A DNA stretch of 20,749 nt from JAJPJX01 sp964568355 (lineage in GTDB: Bacteria; Acidobacteriota; Terriglobia; Bryobacterales; Bryobacteraceae): the NCBI GenBank assembly GCA_964568355.1, contig CAZMRK010000271.1, positions 1 to 20,749 of the forward strand. The letters are read 5' to 3'. The notes beneath the pieces were generated by a model. That model was not told the origin of the DNA. It saw nothing but the letters and a program-made list of their open reading frames with translations, and ran no database searches. Positions 14,638 through 20,749 of the stretch are shown piece by piece; positions within the stretch are counted from its first letter, which is position 1, and each line of letters begins with the position of its first letter. Position numbers and translations under genes: made by a program.

Positions 14638-14657
14638 TTATCAATAATGATAACGTT
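14638..14657 (-). promoter_or_regulatory. candidate operator, copy 2 (Asp-box gene)
   Basis: Plus-strand text TTATCAATAATGATAACGTT, differing from the copy at 11883-11902 at only positions 11 and 13. It holds the perfect inverted repeat TTATCA-N4-TGATAA (14638-14653) and overlaps the palindrome ATAACGTTAT (14650-14659). It abuts the -10 hexamer, covers the predicted transcription start and ends 4 bases from the start codon, so a bound protein would block transcription initiation. Confidence 0.6.
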
Positions 14658-14686
14658 ATTATGGCCTATCCAGGATCGGCCCGCAA
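14658..14686 (-). promoter_or_regulatory. sigma70-like promoter of the Asp-box gene
   Basis: Minus strand: -35 TTGCGG (14681-14686), 17-base spacer, -10 CATAAT (14658-14663). The layout is the same as at the TonB receptor promoter, with the 20-bp element directly downstream of the -10. Predicted start of transcription is near 14650. Confidence 0.5.
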
Positions 14687-15029
14687 GATCAGCCCACCGG
14701 TTTCGAGAGGTCGCGCCTCGTATCACTCAATTCGATCGCAACGCAATACTGGCAAAGCCTCCTGTGGTCGTACTGGAGCTTCGCTTCCTTGAATTCGAGC
14801 CTCTGGTGTTCAGAAGGTGATGGTCTCCAGATATCGACCTGGATCAGTAGTGATTGGCATTCCCGCTCATTTTAGGCCGTTGGCATCATCTCTCGGATGA
14901 ATGGACAAGCCCGTCCATCGACTGTGGATATGGCATCTCTCAAGGCAATTTCGTGCTGTTATCCCGCCGCCAAAGCGGCACCACCCTTTCGCTCCCCCCG
15001 GAAACCGGCCTGCTATCATAAAAGTTCCC
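14687..15029. other. intergenic region between the divergent Asp-box and valS genes
   Basis: About 340 bases beyond the Asp-box promoter. An in-frame extension of valS back to ATG 14901 exists but is not ValS-like. A -10-like TATCAT at 15014-15019 sits close to the valS ATG, with no good -35 at the normal distance. I see no T-box leader, tRNA, repeat or protein-coding signal here. A short TCCAG...CTGGA dyad in the middle is too weak to call. Confidence 0.4.
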
Positions 15030-17699
15030 ATGCAAATTGAGAAAGTTTACGAACCCCAGCGGTTCGAGCCGCATTGGGCACAGTGGTGGATTGACACCGG
15101 CATCTTCCGCGCCGATGACCACGGCCAGCCGCGTGTCTTTTCCCTGGTCATCCCTCCGCCCAACGTGACCGGTTCGCTGCATATCGGCCACATGCTCGAG
15201 CACACCGAGATCGATGTCACCATCCGCTGGCACCGGATGATCGGCGACCGTACCCTCTGGCTGCCCGGCACGGACCATGCCGGCATCGCCACCCAGATGG
15301 TGGTCGAGCGCAAACTCGCCGAAGAAGGAATCAATCGCCGTGATCTCGGCCGCGAGGAGTTCGAAAAACGCGTCTGGGAGTGGAAAGCCCAGTATGGCAA
15401 CCGGATCAAGAGCCAGATGATCCGCACCGGCACCAGTTGCGACTGGAGCCGGGAGCGCTTCACCCTGGATCCGGGCCTCTCCCGCGCCGTCCGCGAGGTT
15501 TTCGTCCGGCTCTACGAAAAGGGCCTGATCTACCGCGGCCAGTACATGGTCAACTGGTGCCCCGATTGTATGACGGCCCTCTCGGACCTGGAAGTGAAGG
15601 CCCACGAGACCGAGGGCAACCTGTGGCATTTTCGCTATCCGGTCGCCGGTACGGATCGCTCTATCGTCGTGGCCACCACCCGGCCGGAAACCATGCTCGG
15701 CGATACCGCCGTCGCCATCAACCCCAAGGACGCCCGCTACTTCGATCTTCACGGCAAGACCGTCCGCCTGCCGCTGATGGATCGGGAGATCCCCATCATC
15801 CTCGATGAGCTCGCCGATCCGAAGTTCGGTACCGGCGCCGTCAAGGTCACCCCTGCGCACGACCCCAACGATTTCGAGGCCGGCAAACGCCACAACCTGC
15901 CGGTCATCCAGGTGATCAACGAGACCGGGCATATGGCTGCCGCCGCCGGAGCCTACGCCGGCCTGGATCGCTTCGAAGCCCGCCGCCGCGTGGTGGCCGA
16001 TCTCGATCAGCTTGGCCTGCTCGAAAAGGTGGAGCCTTATAAAATCAACCTGGGCCGCTGCTCCCGCTCCAACACGGTGGTCGAGCCCCTCATCTCCACC
16101 CAGTGGTTCGTCAAGACCAAGCCGCTCGCCGAAAAGGCCATTGAGGTCGTCGAGACCGGCCGGATCCGCTTCATTCCCGAGAACTGGACCAAGACCTACT
16201 ACGAGTGGATGTACAACATCCGCGACTGGTGCATCTCCCGCCAGCTCTGGTGGGGGCATCGCATTCCTGCCTGGCATTGCCGGAAGTGCCATCACATCGT
16301 GGTGGCCCGCGAGACGCCGGCAGCCTGCACCCAGTGCGGCTCGGACCAGCTCCAGCAGGATCCCGACGTGCTCGATACCTGGTTCAGCTCCGGCCTCTGG
16401 CCCTTCTCCACGCTGGGCTGGCCCGATCAGACCGAGGATCTCCAGACCTTCTATCCCACCTCGCTGCTGATCACCGGCTTCGACATCCTGTTCTTCTGGG
16501 TGGCCCGCATGATCATGATGGGCTGCGAGTTCATGGGCGAAGTGCCCTTCCACCAGGTCTATATCCACGGCCTGGTGCGCGATGCCGAGCGCCAGAAGAT
16601 GTCCAAAACCAAGGGCAACACCATCGACCCCCTGGTGCTCACCGAGACCTACGGCACCGATGCTGTGCGCATGGGCCTGCTCATGGGCGCCGCGCCCGGA
16701 ACCGACATCGTCTACTCCGATGAGCGCATGGAGAGCGCCCGTGCCTTCGCCAACAAGATCTGGAATGCCGCCCGCCTGCTGTTTCTGAATATGGAGCGCA
16801 GCGCCGTCGAGCCCTGGATTCCCGACAGCCTGGAGACCTTCCAGCTCAAGCCGGAGCCCGGCGGGGCCGCTTCGGTCGAGGATCGCTGGATCTTCAACCG
16901 CCTGAACGCCTGCGCCGAGCAAGCCAATCGCGCCATCGACCAATACCGCTATCATGAGGCCGCCCAGGTGCTCTGGCACTTCTTCTGGGATGAATTCTGC
17001 GACTGGTATCTGGAGCTGAAGAAGCTCCGCTTCCAGGAAAACTCCGGCCTGGATGCCGGCTGGCGCAACCTGCTGGCCGCTTTCGAGGCCGCGCTCCGCC
17101 TGCTACACCCGGTCATGCCGTTTCTGACCGAAGAGCTCTGGCAGCGCCTGGCCAAAGGCAATCCGTACCGCCCGGTCTCAATCTCGCTTTGCCCGTATCC
17201 GCAGGCTGACGTCGCGCGGGCCGATGCCGCCGCCGAGCACGAAATCGCCGTCCTGCAGGACATCGTCACGCTGGCCCGCGCGCTGCGCGCCGATATGAAG
17301 CTCGATCCCAAGCAGCAGCTCGAAGGCACGCTGTATTCGCAGGGCTCCGCGGTCGAGATCGCCGGCCGCCATGCCGCCGCCATCGAGCGCCTGGCCAATG
17401 TGAAGCTCGCCCTGCGTTCCGAAGCGGCGCCCGAGAGCGCCGGGGCCATGCGCTCCACCACCGAGTTCGACCTGCTGCTCCACGTTCCCAAGACTCATGT
17501 CGAAGCCCAGCGGAAGCGCCTCGAAAAAGAGCAGGAACAGTTGGAGAAAAATATCGCCAACTCGCACCGGCAGTTGTCTGACCAGACCTTCCTCAGCCGC
17601 GCTCCGGAGAAAGTCGTGAGCAGCATCCGCCAGAAGCTGGGCGACTACGAAGCGCAACTGGGCAAGGTGCAATCGGCCCTGGCCAGTCTGGAGGGATAG
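15030..17699 (+). CDS. valS: valine--tRNA ligase
   Basis: 889 residues, normal for bacterial ValRS, which charges tRNA-Val with valine and edits threonine. I chose ATG 15030 (M-Q-I-E-K-V-Y-E-P) because family similarity begins there. The 43 extra residues from ATG 14901 are Pro/His/Arg-rich and unlike the family. Landmarks: HIGH at 51-54 within PPPNVTGSLHIGH, the editing (CP1) domain with T-T-R-P-E-T-M-L-G-D-T-A-V-A, a zinc knuckle C417-x2-C420...C433-x2-C436, and the KMSKS-type loop K-M-S-K-T-K-G-N starting at 523. The helical anticodon-binding domain follows, with a C-terminal coiled-coil arm (about 820-889, Lys/Glu/Gln-rich) that contacts the tRNA. No clear Shine-Dalgarno precedes the start. 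It leads a compact operon, with nadC beginning 3 bases after its stop. Confidence 0.97.
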   Translation: MQIEKVYEPQRFEPHWAQWWIDTGIFRADDHGQPRVFSLVIPPPNVTGSLHIGHMLEHTEIDVTIRWHRMIGDRTLWLPGTDHAGIATQMVVERKLAEEGINRRDLGREEFEKRVWEWKAQYGNRIKSQMIRTGTSCDWSRERFTLDPGLSRAVREVFVRLYEKGLIYRGQYMVNWCPDCMTALSDLEVKAHETEGNLWHFRYPVAGTDRSIVVATTRPETMLGDTAVAINPKDARYFDLHGKTVRLPLMDREIPIILDELADPKFGTGAVKVTPAHDPNDFEAGKRHNLPVIQVINETGHMAAAAGAYAGLDRFEARRRVVADLDQLGLLEKVEPYKINLGRCSRSNTVVEPLISTQWFVKTKPLAEKAIEVVETGRIRFIPENWTKTYYEWMYNIRDWCISRQLWWGHRIPAWHCRKCHHIVVARETPAACTQCGSDQLQQDPDVLDTWFSSGLWPFSTLGWPDQTEDLQTFYPTSLLITGFDILFFWVARMIMMGCEFMGEVPFHQVYIHGLVRDAERQKMSKTKGNTIDPLVLTETYGTDAVRMGLLMGAAPGTDIVYSDERMESARAFANKIWNAARLLFLNMERSAVEPWIPDSLETFQLKPEPGGAASVEDRWIFNRLNACAEQANRAIDQYRYHEAAQVLWHFFWDEFCDWYLELKKLRFQENSGLDAGWRNLLAAFEAALRLLHPVMPFLTEELWQRLAKGNPYRPVSISLCPYPQADVARADAAAEHEIAVLQDIVTLARALRADMKLDPKQQLEGTLYSQGSAVEIAGRHAAAIERLANVKLALRSEAAPESAGAMRSTTEFDLLLHVPKTHVEAQRKRLEKEQEQLEKNIANSHRQLSDQTFLSRAPEKVVSSIRQKLGDYEAQLGKVQSALASLEG

Positions 17700-17702
17700 A
17701 GG

Positions 17703-18551
17703 ATGATCGAACATCCGGAAATCCTGGAAGCGCTGCGCCGTGCTCTCGAGGAGGACATCGGTCCCGGCGATGTGACCAGCCGGGCCTGCGTACCGGAATC
17801 GCGCCGGGCCGCCGGCCGCTTTCTCGCGCGGGAGCCGCTGGTGCTGGCGGGCATGGACCTGCTGCCTCTGCTCTACCGCCTGCGCGGCGGTGTCGACGAG
17901 CTGCGCCTGGAGCGGCAGGACGGCGATCTGGTTGCCGGTGGCGAGAGGGTCGCCTTCGTCCGCGGCCCGGCCCGCACGCTGCTCGAGTGCGAGCGCACTG
18001 CGCTCAATTTTCTCCAAAGGCTCAGCGGCATCGCTACGCTCGGACGTCGCTACGTCGAGCAGGTGGCCGGTACCGGCTGCCGGATCCTCGATACGCGCAA
18101 AACCACGCCGGGTCTGCGGCGCCTGGAAAAGATGGCGGCCGCGGCCGGCGGCGTCACCAATCACCGCATCGGCCTGTTTGACGCTATCTTGATCAAGAAT
18201 AACCACATTGCGGCAGCGGGTGGCGTCCGCCAGGCGCTCGAAAATGCCCGTACCGCGGGTCTGCCTATCGAGATTGAGGTCCGTACCCAGGCGGAGCTGG
18301 TGGAGGCGCTCGAAAACCGGGCCACCCATCTGCTGCTCGATAACCTGACGCCCGCCCAGGCCGCCGAACAGGTGCGCTTCATCCGAGGCTACCGGCCCGG
18401 AGGACCGCCCGTTGTGATCGAGCTCTCCGGAGGGATCACGCTCGAAAACGTGCGGGCCTATGCCGAAAGCGGCGCCGATTTTATCTCCTCCGGGGCGATT
18501 ACTCATTCCGCGCCGGCCGTGGATCTCAGTTTTCGGCTGGAGCTGCTGTGA
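17703..18551 (+). CDS. nadC: nicotinate-nucleotide pyrophosphorylase (carboxylating), quinolinate phosphoribosyltransferase
   Basis: 282 residues, the usual length. It converts quinolinate and PRPP to nicotinate mononucleotide, CO2 and pyrophosphate in de novo NAD synthesis (cytoplasm). Motifs: EEDIGPGDVTS (16-26), ERTALNFLQRLSGIAT (97-112), LDTRKTTPGLR (129-139) with substrate-binding Arg132 and Lys133, NHRIGLFDAILIKNNHI (153-169) with His154, Arg155 and Lys165, and ELSGGI (240-245). The segment before NHR reads MAAAAGGV instead of the common YAVRCGGG, but the known quinolinate-contacting residues are kept. The ribosome site GGAGGG (17690-17695) lies inside the 3' end of valS, 3 bases separate the genes, and its TGA overlaps the birA GTG. 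No nadA or nadB is in the window. Confidence 0.96.
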   Translation: MIEHPEILEALRRALEEDIGPGDVTSRACVPESRRAAGRFLAREPLVLAGMDLLPLLYRLRGGVDELRLERQDGDLVAGGERVAFVRGPARTLLECERTALNFLQRLSGIATLGRRYVEQVAGTGCRILDTRKTTPGLRRLEKMAAAAGGVTNHRIGLFDAILIKNNHIAAAGGVRQALENARTAGLPIEIEVRTQAELVEALENRATHLLLDNLTPAQAAEQVRFIRGYRPGGPPVVIELSGGITLENVRAYAESGADFISSGAITHSAPAVDLSFRLELL

Positions 18552-19306
18552 GCCTGCTCGACATCCAGTCCGTGCAGCGGCGGCTGCCTGGCCGCCGCGT
18601 CGAGTGGTTCGATTCCATCGATTCCACCATGCATGAGGCCGAACGGCTAGCCGCCGCGGGAGGCCCCGCGGGCACCGCCGTCGTCGCCGAGGAGCAGACT
18701 GCCGGCCTGGGCCGCCACGGCCACTCCTGGTATTCCGAACTGGGCGCCGGACTCTACGTCTCCATCGTGCTGCGTCCCGGGCTGTCGGCCGATTCTCTGC
18801 CGGTGCTCATGATCGCGCTCGGCCTCGCCGCGGCCGATGCCATTCACCGCGTCACCGCCCTCGATGCCGATCTGCGCTGGCCCAACGATGTCATGCTCGG
18901 GGGCAGGAAGGTTGCCGGCATTCTGGTCCAGCTTCACGATAACGTGGCCATCGCCGGCATCGGCATCAACGTCAATCACGCGGCTTTTCCGGAGGAGATT
19001 GCCGGGGAGGCCACTTCCTTGCGCATCGCTGCCGGCGCCCTCCAGTCGCGGGAGGATGTTCTGGTGGCGCTGCTCCAGGCTGTGGACAGCTTCTCCAAAA
19101 TGCTGGCGGAAGGCGGCAAGCAACCGATCCTGGACCTGTTCAGTCGCTGCTCCAGCTATGCGCGCGGCAAGCGGGTCCGCGTCGCTCTCCCGGAAGGGAT
19201 ACTCGAAGGGACGACTGCCGGTCTCGATCCCTCGGGCTTTCTGATCGTGCGCCGGGAGGACGGCTCGGAAGCGCTGGTGCTTGCCGGAGGGGTCCGCGCG
19301 GTATGA
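18548..19306 (+). CDS. birA: biotin--[acetyl-CoA-carboxylase] ligase, no DNA-binding domain
   Basis: 252 residues with a GTG start inside GTGA, overlapping the nadC stop. It activates biotin as biotinyl-AMP and transfers it to the carrier lysine of acetyl-CoA carboxylase and other biotin enzymes. The biotin/ATP loop is AEEQTAGLGRHGHSW (47-61), a variant of the G-R-G-R-R-G-R motif that keeps the key Arg (R56). RWPNDV (110-115) and GGRKVAGILV (118-127) with Lys121 are as expected, followed by G-I-G-I-N-V-N (138-144). A small SH3-like C-terminal domain spans about 205-252. The N-terminal winged helix of E. coli BirA is absent, so this is the monofunctional type without repressor activity. It overlaps the next gene by 4 bases (ATGA). 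Confidence 0.95.
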   Translation: MSLLDIQSVQRRLPGRRVEWFDSIDSTMHEAERLAAAGGPAGTAVVAEEQTAGLGRHGHSWYSELGAGLYVSIVLRPGLSADSLPVLMIALGLAAADAIHRVTALDADLRWPNDVMLGGRKVAGILVQLHDNVAIAGIGINVNHAAFPEEIAGEATSLRIAAGALQSREDVLVALLQAVDSFSKMLAEGGKQPILDLFSRCSSYARGKRVRVALPEGILEGTTAGLDPSGFLIVRREDGSEALVLAGGVRAV

Positions 19307-19995
19307 CGGACGGCCAGGACTGGGTTTATAACTACTTCAACTACTTCACCGAGATCGAAGAACACTTCCAGCGCGCCCGGGGGACCGGGCTGTTCCTGCT
19401 CTCGCCGCTCGATTGGGCCCTCATCGAAAGCTGGAAAAACTCGGAGATTCCGCTCGCCGCCGTGCTGCGGGGCATCGATGCCGCTTTCGAAAAATGGCGC
19501 AGCCGGAAGTCCAGGACCCAGATGGTCAACTCTCTGGCCTTCTGCGCCCAGGCCGTCCTGACGGAAGCGCAGACGATGGCGGCCACCGGCCAGCCCTCTC
19601 CACGAAAAGAAACCGCGCCGCCGTTCGCTGTCGAAGACCTCCGCGCCTATCTTTCCGGGAACGCAGCCGCCCTGCGGAAAACCGGCAACCCGGCGTTCGA
19701 GGAAATTGCCGCGGCCCTCGATCGCCTGTCTGCGGAGGCCGATCTCCACCATGCCGATCTGGAACCCCTGGAACAGCGTCTTACGGTGCTGGAGGAGAAA
19801 ATGATCGCCGCCGCCCGTAGCGCCCGGAGCGAGGAGGAACTGCTGGAATCTCGCCAGGAGTTGGAGCGCCAGTTGCGCCCCTATCGCGGCAAAATGAGCG
19901 CCTCCCAGATCGCTCTGCTCGAAAAGCAGTACCTGGAGCGCAATCTGCTCGAAAAACTGGCCCTACCCCGTCTCAGCCTGTTCTACCTGCGCTGA
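19303..19995 (+). CDS. conserved-looking protein of unknown function, helical, C-terminal coiled coil
   Basis: 230 residues from ATG 19303, overlapping the birA stop (ATGA), so translation is almost certainly coupled. The N-terminal part (about 1-90) is rich in aromatics and looks like a compact helical domain: YNYFNYFTEIEEHF, then LLSPLDWALIESWKNSEIPL and VLRGIDAAFEKW. A Pro-rich linker (about 98-108) follows. The C-terminal half (about 110-225) is highly charged with heptad-like Leu/Ala spacing (LEPLEQRLTVLEEKM, EEELLESRQELERQL) and is probably a coiled coil. There is no signal peptide, membrane helix or recognisable catalytic motif. I do not recognise a named family. The SPLDW...W...G-I-D-x-A-F pattern suggests a conserved domain rather than a random frame. 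Its place behind birA suggests a housekeeping role, which is inference only. Confidence 0.75.
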   Translation: MTDGQDWVYNYFNYFTEIEEHFQRARGTGLFLLSPLDWALIESWKNSEIPLAAVLRGIDAAFEKWRSRKSRTQMVNSLAFCAQAVLTEAQTMAATGQPSPRKETAPPFAVEDLRAYLSGNAAALRKTGNPAFEEIAAALDRLSAEADLHHADLEPLEQRLTVLEEKMIAAARSARSEEELLESRQELERQLRPYRGKMSASQIALLEKQYLERNLLEKLALPRLSLFYLR

Positions 19996-20009
19996 TCGAT
20001 AATAAGTCC

Positions 20010-20749
20010 GTGAACGAGTCGCGTCGCTCTTTCGTGCTGGGTACCGCCGGTATGGGCATCGTCGCGGCAGAGCCGGCCGCTAACCGTACCGTCCCCAGCG
20101 GGTCCATCTGCGATGTCCAAGGGCTGAAGGTCGGCCATTTCACCGATACACGCCGTCCCACTGGCTGCACGGTGGTTCTGGCCGAATCCGGGGCGGTTGC
20201 CGGCGTGGATGTCCGCGGCGGCGCGCCAGGTACGCGCGACACCGATTTGCTCGATCCGGTGAATACGGTTCAAAAAGTCCACGCCATTCTGTTATCCGGC
20301 GGCAGTGCCTTCGGGCTGGCCGCCGCCGACGGGGTGATGCGCTATCTCGAAGAGCGCGGAATCGGTTTTCCGGTCGGTCAGGTGCGCGTTCCGATCGTGC
20401 CGGCGGCGATCCTCTTCGATCTGGGCGTCGGCGATGCTCGCATCCGCCCGACCGCGGAATCGGGCTATCAGGCAGCGAAAAACGCTACCGCCAGCCCGCC
20501 GGCACAGGGGAATGTCGGCGCCGGAGCGGGAGCTACTGTGGGGAAAATGTACGGGCGAGGCCGGGCGATGAAGGGAGGACTCGGTACGGCTTCGCTCCGG
20601 CTGCCCGGCGGACTGGTGATCGGCGCCCTGGTGGCGGTAAACGCCGTCGGCGATGTGGTGGATCCGGAGACGGGAGTGCTGCTCGCCGGTCTGCGCACAC
20701 CGGACGGAAAGTCTCTTGCCGGGACTATGACCGAGTTCCGCAAGGGCGC
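20010..20749 (+). CDS. P1-family (DmpA-like, S58) peptidase with Tat-like leader, 3' truncated by window end
   Basis: An open frame from GTG 20010 runs off the right edge (246 complete codons). The N-terminus N-E-S-R-R-S-F-V-L-G-T-A-G-M matches the twin-arginine consensus S-R-R-x-F-x-x and is followed by an Ala-rich segment, so export in folded form is likely. This supports the GTG over the later ATG at 20052. Family landmarks: GLKVGHFTD, the conserved GGAPGTRDTDLL, ILLSGGSAFGLAAADGV, NVGAGAGATVGKM, MKGGLGTAS and VGDVVDPETG. P1/DmpA enzymes are Ntn-like aminopeptidases or beta-aminopeptidases that self-cleave to expose a Ser or Thr nucleophile. That residue lies beyond the window, so activity cannot be checked. 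The start lies 14 bases after the preceding stop with only a weak ribosome site, so co-transcription with the valS operon is likely but its role there is unclear. Confidence 0.88.
   Translation, partial: MNESRRSFVLGTAGMGIVAAEPAANRTVPSGSICDVQGLKVGHFTDTRRPTGCTVVLAESGAVAGVDVRGGAPGTRDTDLLDPVNTVQKVHAILLSGGSAFGLAAADGVMRYLEERGIGFPVGQVRVPIVPAAILFDLGVGDARIRPTAESGYQAAKNATASPPAQGNVGAGAGATVGKMYGRGRAMKGGLGTASLRLPGGLVIGALVAVNAVGDVVDPETGVLLAGLRTPDGKSLAGTMTEFRKG

Noticed and set aside
14901..15029. 43-residue N-terminal extension of ValS
   Set aside because: It is Pro/His/Arg-rich and unlike ValRS, whose conserved N-terminus begins at the ATG at 15030.
14940..16979. 679-residue open frame antisense to valS
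   Set aside because: It mirrors the strong GC codon bias of valS. Its composition is Gly/His/Asp/Leu-rich with no family motif, and valS on the other strand is certain.
17178..18506. 442-residue antisense frame over valS and nadC
   Set aside because: It spans the boundary of two certain genes on the opposite strand and shows no recognisable domain, so it is a shadow frame.
1..20749. Mobile element, prophage, CRISPR, toxin-antitoxin or defence system
   Set aside because: No transposase, integrase, terminal repeats, regular spacer-repeat array or defence-gene motif was seen on either strand.

Overview
The window looks like a piece of an Acidobacteriota chromosome, most likely Solibacter/Bryobacter-like. 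This rests on GC-rich DNA, a ~810-residue MacB/FtsX-type permease of the acidobacterial 'duplicated orphan permease' (ADOP) type without an ATPase beside it, a very large Oar-like TonB-dependent receptor with an N-terminal carboxypeptidase-regulatory-like domain, and small secreted proteins of a kind I associate with this phylum. The assignment comes from recognising family features, not from a database search. I see no rRNA, tRNA, CRISPR array, insertion sequence or phage gene.

Layout. (1) 1-4132, plus strand: the 3' end of an amidohydrolase, a small secreted protein of unknown function, a HExxH-containing protein with a Tat-like leader, and the orphan ADOP permease. (2) 4219-14633, minus strand: one long co-oriented block that reads as a catabolic locus. 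In order of transcription it holds a secreted Asp-box (sialidase-superfamily) protein, a secreted esterase, an FCD-type GntR regulator, the TonB-dependent receptor, an FAD-dependent oxidoreductase (TTG start) with a C-terminal beta-sandwich-like extension, a DapA/NanA-superfamily aldolase or lyase, and an MFS permease of the anion:cation symporter type. The two blocks converge at a hairpin at 4134-4164. (3) 15030-20749, plus strand: a tightly packed housekeeping operon valS - nadC - birA - conserved hypothetical, followed 14 bases later by a P1-family peptidase gene cut by the window end.

How the genes work together. The minus-strand block has the parts needed to trim a substrate outside the inner membrane (Asp-box protein, esterase), cross the outer membrane (TonB receptor), cross the inner membrane (MFS symporter), oxidise it (FAD enzyme) and cleave or dehydrate a 2-keto acid (DapA-family enzyme), under a GntR-type regulator. 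The strongest non-coding signal is a near-identical 20-bp element (18/20 matches) placed immediately downstream of a sigma70-like promoter in front of both the Asp-box gene (14638-14657) and the TonB receptor gene (11883-11902). It is a good candidate operator joining the two transcription units, plausibly bound by the locus's own GntR protein. The substrate is unknown. A sialic-acid-like or other sugar acid is a reasonable guess, but the aldolase keeps the arginine typical of dihydrodipicolinate synthase, which argues against a plain sialic-acid lyase.
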